Origin: Bacteroidales bacterium
GTDB lineage: Bacteria; Bacteroidota; Bacteroidia; Bacteroidales; Azobacteroidaceae
NCBI GenBank assembly: GCA_003851245.1
Contig: BHEP01000022.1
Coordinates: 1 to 41,122, forward strand
Direction of reading: 5' to 3'
Length of the DNA stretch: 41,122 nucleotides
Each line of letters opens with the position of its first letter. The first letter of the stretch is position 1. Below the pieces are notes generated by a model. The model saw only the letters and a program-made list of their open reading frames with translations. It was not told where the DNA came from and did no database searches. Below are positions 16,909-26,411 of this stretch, one piece after another. A program made the translations under genes and the position numbers.

Positions 16909-19900
16909 ATGGAAAGAAAAAAATGGAAAGAAAATGCTTTTAGTAGATTGCATATAGGTCATTTAATTAAACTTACCCTAATCACTGGAGGACTGATGAT
17001 GTGCCTAAATGGGTTTTCGCAGTCTACCAAACTTAGTTTGAATCTCGAAAATGTAAGCTTAGAACAAGCCTTCAATGAGATAAAAACCCAAAGCGGATAT
17101 ACAATGGCATACAAGAACAAAGATATTGATTTAAAAAAACAAGTCAGTATCAAGGTTGAAAACAAAACCATTGAAGAGGTCTTAAAACAAATATTGGAAG
17201 GTCAAGGTGTAGATTTTAGAATTACAAACAAGCATATTGTTTTGGCTAAAAAAGGACTCCCTGGCACTGAAAAAGCCTCCGAAAAAATGAAAATAACAGG
17301 AACTATTAAAGACAAAACAGGACTAGAATTGATTGGTGCCACCGTGGTCGAAAAAGGAACGAACAACGGGACGGCAACCGATGCTGATGGCAATTTTACG
17401 CTCTCAACAGCTCCCAATGCGATTTTACTTGTCAGTTATATTGGCTTTAATGCTAAGGAAATATCTGTCGATGGCAATAATAAGCTCTCGCTAACACTGG
17501 AGGATGACACCCGCATTCTGGACGAGGTGGTAGTGACCGCTTTAGGAATCAAAAGAGAGAAAAAAGCCCTTGGATACTCTATGCAAGAGCTCACAGGCGA
17601 TGGAATGACCGAAACGAGAGACCCCAATGTGGCAAATGCCCTCTCAGGGAAAGTCGCCGGTTTGCAAATCAAACAATCAGGAACTGGCCCTGCAGGTTCT
17701 AGCCGGATAATCCTTCGTGGAAACAACTCCCTTATGGGCAATAATCAGCCGCTAATTATCGTTGACGGAGTGCCTATAGACAATACCACAGGAGGAAGTG
17801 ATGACTTTTGGGGAAATAAAAGTGTCGACAGAGGATCGGGATTGGCCGATGTGTCGCCCGATGATATAGAAACAGTTTCTGTATTGAAAGGCCCTGCCGC
17901 TGCTGCCCTATATGGAAGTAGAGCGGGCAATGGAGTAATATTGATAACAACAAAGAAAGGCGTAAAAAAAGGAATGGGCATATCGCTAAATTCAAATATA
18001 ACCTTTGAAAATCCTATGGAAACGCCCAATATGCAGAATACTTATGGACAGGGAATAGATGGGAAATTTGATAACAATGCCTCTACAAGCTGGGGGGAAG
18101 TCATGTCTGGACAGGCTGTAAAAGACTACACCACAAATTCGGTAAATCCCAAAAGCACACGCGAAACGAATGCGTATGCTGCCAATGGAAACAACCTGTA
18201 CGACAATTTTTTGCGCACCGGTACCACCTGGACAAATAGCATTGATCTATCTGCCGCTGGCGATAACTCTACTTTTAGAGCAGCCTTGGTAAATATGGAC
18301 AACAAAGGAGTTATTCCCAATAGTGGCATGGACAAAACAAGCTTTACGCTGCGTAGCACAGGCAAATGGGATAAATTGAGCTCCGATGCAAAAATAACAT
18401 TTGTCACACAAAAAACAAACAACAGGATCAAGCTGGCGGCCGACCCTGACAATATTTTTCATAACTACCTGATGACTCCTCGAAGTGTTAATTTTAGCGA
18501 CCTAGGCAATCAAGATATTTTTCCTAATTACGGATTCCCTCTAGGATCTAACTTGGGAGGGATAGATGTGGGAGGGAAACCAGCTTCGTGGACTTCCAAC
18601 TACAATGGAAATGTGCGAAATCCCAATTGGGCGGCATATAACAATACCAACAATGATAGAAAAAATAGATATTATGGATTTTTTTCCTTAAAATATGATT
18701 TTACTGAGTACCTAAACCTACAAATTCGTTCTGGACTCGATATGTTTAACTCAAAATACACAATGATACAGGCTACTGGAACTCCCTATTGGGAAACTGG
18801 TGGCGATTATAGTGTAACTCAAGAGACTTTTTATGAGTCGAACTCCGATTTTTTACTTAATTTCAACAAAACTTTTAATGAAAAAATAGGACTCGTAGCT
18901 TCCTTTGGTGGCAATACCATGCGCTATAGAAGTGACTATATGCAAGGAAATGCTGGAGGAGTTGTTATCCCGAACTTCTACAAACTCATCAACGGCAAAG
19001 ATCAAACAGTGGTAGACGATATAGTGAGTGCACAAACAAATTCTCTTTATGGACTCATGTCTTTGTCTTACGACAATTTTATTTATTTGGATATAACTGG
19101 CAGAAACGACTGGGTATCGACACTAAACCCGCAAAACAGATCATTCTTCTATCCTTCGGTGGGACTGAGCTTGCTATGGACAGAGATGCTCTCACGCAAA
19201 AATATTAGCACTGGGCCTATTAGTTTTGGTAAACTTCGTGCATCATGGGCTGAAGTAGGTAATGCTGTTAATCCTTACCAACTAAGAAATTATGTAGATA
19301 TGAGCATCAAAAAAGTCTACAACCCAGTGACCGAAACCATAGAAAATGTCGTGCTCGGACAAAAATCGCCTATCATGCCATTGGATGACTTAAAATCAGA
19401 AAAAATTCAATCGTGGGAAATAGGAGTCGAACTAAAAGCCTTCAACAATCGTGTAGGATTAGATTTTACATATTATAACAAAGATGCTAAGAATCAAATA
19501 CTAAAGGTGCAAGCGCCACCAGCTTCTGGATACCAGTTGAAATATGCCAATGCAGGAAATGTAAATAATAAGGGCCTAGAAATCGTATTTTTGGGAACCC
19601 CCATTGCCACAAGAGCCATCAATTGGGATATTGCTCTAAACTTCGCAAAAAATACGAGCAAGATCGTAGAGCTTACCGACGATACCAAAGAACAAATACT
19701 GGGTAGCTCTAATGCCTCATTCATACGTGTCGTTGCCAGAGAAGGAGGTGCTTATGGCGATCTTTATGGAACAACTTTCGTAAGAGACGACAAGGGAAGT
19801 ATTGTGGTAGATGACAAGGGACTTCCTCTAAAAAATAGTGAATTTTCTCGTCTGGGAAATTTTAATCCTGATTGGATGGCAGGCATATCCAATACCGTAA

Positions 19901-20376
19901 CTTTCAAAAACTTAAGCCTAAATTTCCTTATTGACATGCGCTATGGTGGCGATGTGTATATGGGATCTATTATGCGTGGTATGAGTGCCGGAACCTTAAA
20001 AGAATCTCTAAGCGGAAGAACTGGCATGTTGGTCAATGGAGTGACCACAGATGGCGCTATCAACACCGTAGAAACCAAGTCGCAAAACTACAATAGCAGA
20101 CTTGCCGATATTACCGAACCATGGATTTATGATGCTACAAACATCCGATTGCGAGAAATGAGCTTGGGGTTTAATTTCCCTAAATCAATCATCAAAAAAA
20201 CCCCTCTTAATAGTGTGAAAATGAGTTTGGTAGCAAGAAATATTTTGATGCTCTATAGTAAAACTAATGGATTTGATCCTGAAGCAGGATATACTACAAG
20301 CAATGCGCAAGGCATTGAATTTGGGTCTATGCCAACAATGAGAAGCCTAGGGTTTAATTTGAATGTTGTATTCTAA
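16909..20376 (+). CDS. SusC/RagA TonB-linked outer membrane transporter 2 (with STN domain)
   Basis: The 1155-residue TonB-dependent transporter has a signal peptide (about 1-38), an STN domain (about 41-113), a carboxypeptidase-D-like domain (about 126-200, GTIKDKTGLELIGATVVEKG), a TonB-box region LDEVVVTALG, a plug with VLKGPAAAALYGSRAGNGVI, and an intact barrel ending LGFNLNVVF. The STN domain and adjacent FecR imply ligand-triggered auto-induction. Signature details (VVTALGIKREKKALGYS) place it in a different SusC subgroup from the other three, matching its SusD-like family-2 partner. The start at 16909 has an overlapping out-of-frame ATG at 16899 that leads nowhere. Confidence 0.94.
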   Translation: MERKKWKENAFSRLHIGHLIKLTLITGGLMMCLNGFSQSTKLSLNLENVSLEQAFNEIKTQSGYTMAYKNKDIDLKKQVSIKVENKTIEEVLKQILEGQGVDFRITNKHIVLAKKGLPGTEKASEKMKITGTIKDKTGLELIGATVVEKGTNNGTATDADGNFTLSTAPNAILLVSYIGFNAKEISVDGNNKLSLTLEDDTRILDEVVVTALGIKREKKALGYSMQELTGDGMTETRDPNVANALSGKVAGLQIKQSGTGPAGSSRIILRGNNSLMGNNQPLIIVDGVPIDNTTGGSDDFWGNKSVDRGSGLADVSPDDIETVSVLKGPAAAALYGSRAGNGVILITTKKGVKKGMGISLNSNITFENPMETPNMQNTYGQGIDGKFDNNASTSWGEVMSGQAVKDYTTNSVNPKSTRETNAYAANGNNLYDNFLRTGTTWTNSIDLSAAGDNSTFRAALVNMDNKGVIPNSGMDKTSFTLRSTGKWDKLSSDAKITFVTQKTNNRIKLAADPDNIFHNYLMTPRSVNFSDLGNQDIFPNYGFPLGSNLGGIDVGGKPASWTSNYNGNVRNPNWAAYNNTNNDRKNRYYGFFSLKYDFTEYLNLQIRSGLDMFNSKYTMIQATGTPYWETGGDYSVTQETFYESNSDFLLNFNKTFNEKIGLVASFGGNTMRYRSDYMQGNAGGVVIPNFYKLINGKDQTVVDDIVSAQTNSLYGLMSLSYDNFIYLDITGRNDWVSTLNPQNRSFFYPSVGLSLLWTEMLSRKNISTGPISFGKLRASWAEVGNAVNPYQLRNYVDMSIKKVYNPVTETIENVVLGQKSPIMPLDDLKSEKIQSWEIGVELKAFNNRVGLDFTYYNKDAKNQILKVQAPPASGYQLKYANAGNVNNKGLEIVFLGTPIATRAINWDIALNFAKNTSKIVELTDDTKEQILGSSNASFIRVVAREGGAYGDLYGTTFVRDDKGSIVVDDKGLPLKNSEFSRLGNFNPDWMAGISNTVTFKNLSLNFLIDMRYGGDVYMGSIMRGMSAGTLKESLSGRTGMLVNGVTTDGAINTVETKSQNYNSRLADITEPWIYDATNIRLREMSLGFNFPKSIIKKTPLNSVKMSLVARNILMLYSKTNGFDPEAGYTTSNAQGIEFGSMPTMRSLGFNLNVVF

Positions 20377-20421
20377 TCTAAAAAATTATTCATTTATCAA
20401 AAACACGAAAAATTTAAAAAT

Positions 20422-22065
20422 ATGAAAACTAAAAAAATAATATATAGCCTTGGATGCACATTACTGATGGGCCTAACAAGCAGCTGTGTCGACTATGATG
20501 CACTGAACGAAAACCCCAACAAGCCGACTTCTGACATGTACGATTTCAATGAGGCTAGTCTCGGAACAACTTTGCGCTATGGTATTGACCTCAATTTTGC
20601 TGATGCCACTGGAAGCTTGGTAGGTTCAGCCCACCTTCACGAGCGCATAAAAAACCTGAATATAGATTTTTATTCGCAATATATAAATCCATCGGCAGGA
20701 TGGACTACCCGCAATTATCTGCCCAACGATTCTTGGAATTCCGACTTATGGAAAGCTCATTTCCAATGGCTAAGTGCTCTCAATACCATTATTAATGATG
20801 GAGATGGTCTGGTCATGTCTCAAAACAATGTCCAAATAGCAAGAGTTTGGAGGGTGTATATTCAATCGCAGGCTTCGGATTTTTTTGGCCCTATGCCTTT
20901 TCCATTGGTAGCTGCAGAAAACCCCGACTATATAGCCTTAGACAAACAATATGAGATATTTTTTTTAGAATTGGATGACGCTGTTAAGAAAATGGATGCC
21001 AATTTGCATGTCATAGCAGGAGTAAATGACCCTATCTATTTTGGTGTATTGGCGTATTGGCAAAGTTTTGCCAACTCCCTAAGACTTCGTTTGGCAATGA
21101 AACTTTCGGAAGTAGACACCCAAACCTGTAGCAAAGAGGCAATCAATGCAATTAATGCCCCCGGAGGATTGATGACTAGTGGCAATGATGCGCGTATTTC
21201 GGGCACTTCAGGATGGGGAAATGCCTACAACTATTATATGTACCAAGTAAGTTGGGGCGAAAAAATGTCGCTGACAACTTCTTTTGAGAAGATATTGACA
21301 GGCATTGGTGGCTTAGCCTATAATGGTACCGCCACCATACATCCAGAAAAAATAGACCCTCGAGGAGTCAAATTTTTCGATCCTAGCGTGGACGGAAACG
21401 CATGGAAGGGTGTTTATCCTGGCTTGAATGCCGAAAATCATGTCAACGTAGGTAAGAATCATGCCTTTATGAGTGAGAAATATATTTTACCAAACGAAAA
21501 ACGCAAAGTAGATTGTTTTCTCTATGAAGAAGTTTGTTTCTTATTGGCAGAGGCTTACGAAAGAAATATTATTTCCGGAGGAACAGCTCTTGCCAGAGAA
21601 TGGTATGACAAGGGTGTGATATCTTCATTTGGTAGATGGGACGAATCTGCCAATGTAGAAGCTTATTTGGCATCCACAGAGCCCAATAGCTGGGGCACTT
21701 CGGCTCATTACGATAGCAATAATGGTGATGGAAATAGCAAGTTGGAAAAAATAATTACCCAAAAATATATTGCCAACTATCCTGATGTATCTTATCAAGC
21801 ATGGAATGACAAACGCAGGCTGAACCTTCCGGCTTTCGATGTGCCAGAATATAGAGATCCCGCTGTGGGATATGTAAATAGTAAGGACATCAAAGACTCT
21901 AAAAACTTTATCAGTCGCCAAGCATTTCCACAAAACGAAATGTTGGTCAATAAGGCAAAGTATGATGCTGGAGTTTTATTGCTAGGAGCTGGCAAGGCTG
22001 ACAATACAGCAAGTAATATATGGTGGGATGTTGATGCAAACTACTGTACTTCAAACAACCAATAA
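20422..22065 (+). CDS. SusD/RagB-like lipoprotein 2 (SusD-like family 2 type)
   Basis: The 547-residue lipoprotein has Cys22 in LTSSC and then DYDALNENPNKPT, the hallmark N-terminus of the second SusD-like family. Further matches are FFGPMPFPLVAAEN and a C-terminal NEMLVNKAKYDAGVLLLGAG segment. It would be the surface lid of SusC 2, whose gene ends 45 bp upstream. The frame is intact. A long perfect inverted repeat follows the stop. Confidence 0.9.
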   Translation: MKTKKIIYSLGCTLLMGLTSSCVDYDALNENPNKPTSDMYDFNEASLGTTLRYGIDLNFADATGSLVGSAHLHERIKNLNIDFYSQYINPSAGWTTRNYLPNDSWNSDLWKAHFQWLSALNTIINDGDGLVMSQNNVQIARVWRVYIQSQASDFFGPMPFPLVAAENPDYIALDKQYEIFFLELDDAVKKMDANLHVIAGVNDPIYFGVLAYWQSFANSLRLRLAMKLSEVDTQTCSKEAINAINAPGGLMTSGNDARISGTSGWGNAYNYYMYQVSWGEKMSLTTSFEKILTGIGGLAYNGTATIHPEKIDPRGVKFFDPSVDGNAWKGVYPGLNAENHVNVGKNHAFMSEKYILPNEKRKVDCFLYEEVCFLLAEAYERNIISGGTALAREWYDKGVISSFGRWDESANVEAYLASTEPNSWGTSAHYDSNNGDGNSKLEKIITQKYIANYPDVSYQAWNDKRRLNLPAFDVPEYRDPAVGYVNSKDIKDSKNFISRQAFPQNEMLVNKAKYDAGVLLLGAGKADNTASNIWWDVDANYCTSNNQ

Positions 22066-22083
22066 TCTTTTTTAGATAGACAC

Positions 22084-22128
22084 TTCTATGCTTGACAATT
22101 TTATAATTCTAAATTGTCAAGCATAGAA
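22084..22128 (+). terminator. 18-bp perfect inverted repeat between SusD 2 and ECF sigma 2
   Basis: TTCTATGCTTGACAATTT (22084-22101) and its exact reverse complement (22111-22128) flank a 9-base loop. It would form a stable hairpin just after SusD 2. The following bases are only moderately T-rich (TTGTTAGG), so termination is likely but less classic than at 7422; an operator role for the sigma gene is an alternative. Confidence 0.6.
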
Positions 22129-22205
22129 TTGTTAGGTATAGAACTGCTGACTAAAAATTTTTTTGTAAATATTTTTTTGTGTATATTGCGCAAAATAAAT
22201 AAGAA

Positions 22206-22784
22206 TTGGAAGCTTTGAAAGATTTTAATTTATTCCAACAGGTACAACGTGATGATATAAAAGCTTTTGAAGCTTTGCACAAATATTATCATCCACGAAT
22301 GTTCGCCTACGCCAAACGCTTTGTCGAAGACAGTGAGGCTGTGAAGGATATTCTCCAAGACCTGTTTGTAGATTTTTGGAGTAAAAGAACCCAAATAAAT
22401 ATTGACGTTTCCTTAAGTGCCTTCCTATTTAAAGTCTTGCGCAACAAATGTATTGACTATCTAAGAAATCAAGTAGTAAAAGATAATTTTGTCAATATTT
22501 CAAACCTTCGTTTGGCAGAACTTAAATACAATTATTTGGAGCAAGAAGATCCTTTTCCAAATATATTTGTTCGAGAAATCAATGAAATAGTCGATAAAGC
22601 AATATCCGAACTCTCGCCACAAACACAACAAATATTCCTTATGAGTCGGAAGCAAGGTCTCAAAAGTATTGAGATTGCAGCCAAACTAAATCTCTCAGTG
22701 CGCACCATAGAAAAACATCTGTACCAAACGCTTAAAATACTCAAAATAAAACTCGTTGATTATATGAGCTGTCTCATTGTTTGA
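22206..22784 (+). CDS. ECF (RpoE-like) RNA polymerase sigma factor 2, TTG start
   Basis: The 192-residue protein has region 2 (FEALHKYYHPRMFAYAKRFV, then DILQDLFVDFWSKR) and region 4 (about 130-180, QQIFLMSRKQGLKSIEIAAK followed by LNLSVRTIEKHLYQTLKIL). The start is taken as TTG at 22206 because a TAA lies in frame at 22200-22202 and the next in-frame ATG (22290) would cut into region 2. It is placed after SusD 2 behind a hairpin, as sigma 1 is after SusD 1. Likely partner is FecR 2 at 15780; it could also act on the downstream SusC 3 pair. Confidence 0.9.
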   Translation: MEALKDFNLFQQVQRDDIKAFEALHKYYHPRMFAYAKRFVEDSEAVKDILQDLFVDFWSKRTQINIDVSLSAFLFKVLRNKCIDYLRNQVVKDNFVNISNLRLAELKYNYLEQEDPFPNIFVREINEIVDKAISELSPQTQQIFLMSRKQGLKSIEIAAKLNLSVRTIEKHLYQTLKILKIKLVDYMSCLIV

Positions 22785-22897
22785 TATTTGATTAATTCAA
22801 GCTTCAATATCAAGAAAGCTCCCTCCATTAGTTTTGCATGTTTTAAATAAAAATCCATGACGACCAAATTCATAATTTATTTAAATTATTTGCAAAA

Positions 22898-22932
22898 TTT
22901 GGCGCAATTGTCAAAACATATATATAAATTTG
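22898..22932 (+). promoter_or_regulatory. Candidate promoter upstream of SusC 3
   Basis: TAAATTTG at 22925-22932 matches the Bacteroides -7 consensus. TTTG at 22898-22901 could be the -33 element, though the 23-bp spacing is longer than usual. It would give a leader of roughly 360 bases before SusC 3, or serve the small degraded frames at 23026. Confidence 0.35.
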
Positions 22933-23025
22933 CACTTTGCTCATACATTCACTTAGGCCTTCTTGAGTTGATCGAAAAAAAGAAAAGGCAAGAAGCGGTA
23001 GAGAAGAAAATTAGCAAAAATTAAT

Positions 23026-23254
23026 ATGCAATATAGATTTTTGAAACACACAATAAATAAAACAATGCTATTTTGCCTCCCCACATGTGTGGCTTAGCAA
23101 AATGAATAGCATCCATGTATATGCCAATTTGAAAGATGGGAAATGCCAAGTGATTATTCAAAGTGGAAACTCTGGTGGCAGTTTTGAAATAGAAGCGATG
23201 GGCGATTTACTAAAAAACCGCAAATACCAGAATAGAGCCAACAAAATGAGATAG
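23026..23254 (+). pseudogene. Possible remnant of a small secreted protein gene
   Basis: An ATG at 23026 opens a 23-codon frame, MQYRFLKHTINKTMLFCLPT followed by CVA and a stop, that looks like a signal peptide. A second frame from 23102 to 23254 reads MNSIHVYANLKDGKCQVIIQ then SGNSGGSFEIEAMGDLLKN and stops. A frame change between them would give a secreted protein start, suggesting the 5' remnant of a deleted gene. No family was recognised, and chance frames are a real alternative. Together with the candidate promoter this is all I can see in the 518-bp gap between sigma 2 and SusC 3. Confidence 0.3.
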
Positions 23255-23302
23255 ACTCCACAGGAGACAATTATAGATACCAAAACTATTAAATTAAACA
23301 AG

Positions 23303-26300
23303 ATGAAAAAAACTTTATTCAAAAAACACTTATTTGGTGCACGCATTGCCAAAATGATTTGTTTTCTTGCTCTTATCTTTATGTCTGCCAATATATTTTC
23401 CCAGCAAAAAATTACAGGTACCATCTATGATGAGGCTGGAGAAACAATAATTGGTGCAAGCATAGTAGTAAAAGGAACAAGCAAAGGAACTGTTAGCGAT
23501 CATGAGGGGAAATTTTCTTTGGAAATTTCCGAGAAGTCGAGTCTGGTAATCACATATTTGGGTTACTTGCAACAAGAAATGGCGATTGGCGATCAAAAGA
23601 ATTTGACAATCAAACTTCGCGAAGATGCCAAAAATTTAGACGAGGTGATAGTGGTAGGTTATGGAACCCAAAAAAAGGCCAACCTTACGGGCTCTGTAGC
23701 AGCGATCAATTCGAGTATGATTGAAAGCAGACCTGCCACAAATACTTCAACAGCACTACAGGGACTAATGCCAGGGGTTACTGTAATTCAGAACGGCGGT
23801 CAACCAGGAAAGGACGATTCGTCAATACGAATAAGAGGAGTTGGCACAATAAGCAATAGTGACAATCCAAACAATGCCAATCCAATGTATGTGGTTGATG
23901 GCCTTACTGTGTCTACAATAAATGACATTGACCCCAACGACATCGAAAACATTTCTGTACTCAAAGATGCTGCATCTGCTGCTATCTATGGCTCCAGAGC
24001 CGCTAATGGAGTGATATTGATCACTACAAAAAAAGGAAGCAATAAGCCTGCTACTGTCAAGTACGATGCCTATTTTGGCGTGCAATCGCCAACAGCACTA
24101 CCCGAATATCTGCCCTCGCACGAGTATGCCCATCTATACAATAATGCAAGGCTTGCTGAAAACAAACAACTGGCTTATACCGCCGATGAGATTGAAAAAT
24201 TTAGAAACGGCTCAGACCCCGACAACTACCCCAATACCGATTGGTTGGATCTGTTTTACAAAAATGGCTTACAACACAGCCACAGAGCAGAAGTGAGTGG
24301 AGGTAGCGAAAAAACTACATACATGTTTTCCCTAGGCTATTTGTCGCAAGATGGGGTAATAGACATTGCAAATTTCAAAAGATACAACGCTAGAGCAAAT
24401 ATAAGTACGCAGATAAAAAGAGCAAGTATCAACTTCAATCTATCCCATACCTATGGCAACACAATAGAACCGGTAGGTATTATAGGAGGTGATATGTACC
24501 AAATATTTCGCCAAATTGGCCGCATTGCTCCATTTGTTCCATACAAATACTCCAACGGATACTACGGATATATGAACGATGGAAATCCCTTGGCGTGGAT
24601 GGATTCTGAAATGAAAAGACAAGAGCAATACCGCACCACCAGAGGTGTGGCATCTGTGAGTTATGAATTGCTCGAAGGATTGAAAATTCAAGAAGTTATA
24701 GGATATGAATACACAGCTAAGGCTGACGAAAAATTTGTAAAAGACATACAATTCTATAATTGGAAAACGGGTGCTCCTACATTATATCAAGGGCCCAATA
24801 GCCAGACCGATAGGCGTGAAGATGCTGTAATGCTCAATTTGCAAACGCTATTGACCTACAACCGACGTTTTGACAAACATACAGTTGGCGGCATATTGGG
24901 ATATTCGCAAGAATACAGCCGCACAGATTGGACCAAAGGATACCGCAAAGATTTTCTAAACAATGACCTTTGGGAATTGAATGCCGGATCACCCAGCGGA
25001 CAAGAAGCCAATGGTGGTGCAGAAGAATATGCGCTACAATCATTCTTTGGACGTGCCTCTTATGGCTATGATGACAAATATCTTTTTGAAGCAAATGTGA
25101 GACGAGATGGAACTTCTAGGATCATTGATTCGCAACGTTGGGGCACCTTTCCCTCGTTTTCGGCAGCCTGGAGAATTTCAAGCGAGCCTTTCTGGGAAAG
25201 TTTGTCTTCGGTAATATCCGACGCCAAAATACGTGCTAGCTGGGGCAAATTGGGCAATCAGCAAATAGGAAACTATCCATACCAAAGCTCTCTTACTCAA
25301 AAAAATTACACCTTTGGAGGAAGTGTGCAACAGGGGCTCGCTCTTGAAGATGGATCCAACCGCTTTATTAAATGGGAAACGTCAAAAACAACAAATATTG
25401 GTGCTGACTTCGCATTCTTGGCAAACAAACTTTCGATGGCAATTGACGTATATGAAAGAAATACCGAAGATGTATTGATGAAACTTCCTGTAAGTACATT
25501 GTATGGATTAAAAGCGCCTTATCAAAATGCCGCAAAAATAAACAATAAAGGAGTCTAAGTGCAGATATCTTACCGCATGAGTGCCAATAAATTTAACCTT
25601 AGCGCCACTGGAAATATTTCTTACAATGACAACAAAATTGTGGATCTTAAAAACAATGGCGTAAGATCTTGGGAAAATGATTACTCCTTCAGACAAGAGG
25701 GCTACCCCGTAAATTCTTTTGGTGGATACCAGGTCTTGGGAATTTTCCAAACAGAAGAGGAAGTTGCCAATAGTGCAGTTGTCAATAGAACACAGGCAGC
25801 TCCAGGTGACTTGAAATACAAAGATGTAAACGATGATGGCAAAATCGATGGCGAAGACAGGGTGTATTTGGGCAGTTGGACTCCCAAAACTACCTTTGGT
25901 TTGAATCTTGCCGCCGATTGGAAGGGCTTTGATGCCTCCTTGTTTTTTTCTGGAGCTCTCAATGTAAAGGGCTACCTTCGAACCGAAACGATAGGAGAAC
26001 TCGGAGGTAATACTTCTAAGCCTACAACATTGTTTCGTGATTCCTGGCATGCAACAGAAAACCCTGATGGGCAGTTTCCTCGTGCGCTCTCAACATGGAT
26101 GTACAATTATTCGGGAACTCCATCGTCTTTTTGGATCATTAACTCTTCGTATTTGAGGCTCAAAAATATTCAATTGGGCTATACCCTCCCTAAAAAATGG
26201 ACGCAATTTGTAGGCATAGCTAGAGCTAGAGCCTACTATAGTGGACAAAACCTATTTACTTTTTCGGCTTTCAATGGGGGCTTTGATCCAGAAGCACCCG

Positions 26301-26365
26301 TTGCCGCTAGGGCTTATTATCCTCAGGTAAAAATACATACCCTTGGATTAAGTGTAACTTTTTAA
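23303..26365 (+). pseudogene. SusC/RagA TonB-linked transporter 3, interrupted by an in-frame stop
   Basis: The first 751 codons encode a signal peptide (about 1-34), carboxypeptidase-D-like domain (about 36-110), TonB-box region LDEVIVVGYG, plug (VLKDAASAAIYGSRAANGVI) and most of the barrel. A TAA at 25556-25558 stops it inside NNKGV, and the same frame resumes at once with VQISYRMSANKFNL and runs to a normal C-terminal end at 26365 (LGLSVTF). The stop replaces the Glu found at this place in all three intact SusC proteins here (NNKGLE, KNTGIE, DNKGLE), so one G-to-T change (GAA to TAA) explains it. Without readthrough the barrel lacks its last 268 residues. Unlike the others it has no STN domain and no FecR partner. 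Confidence 0.9.
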
Positions 26366-26411
26366 TAAAAAAACTATAATTAAACCAATAATTTAAAATA
26401 CACATATCAAT

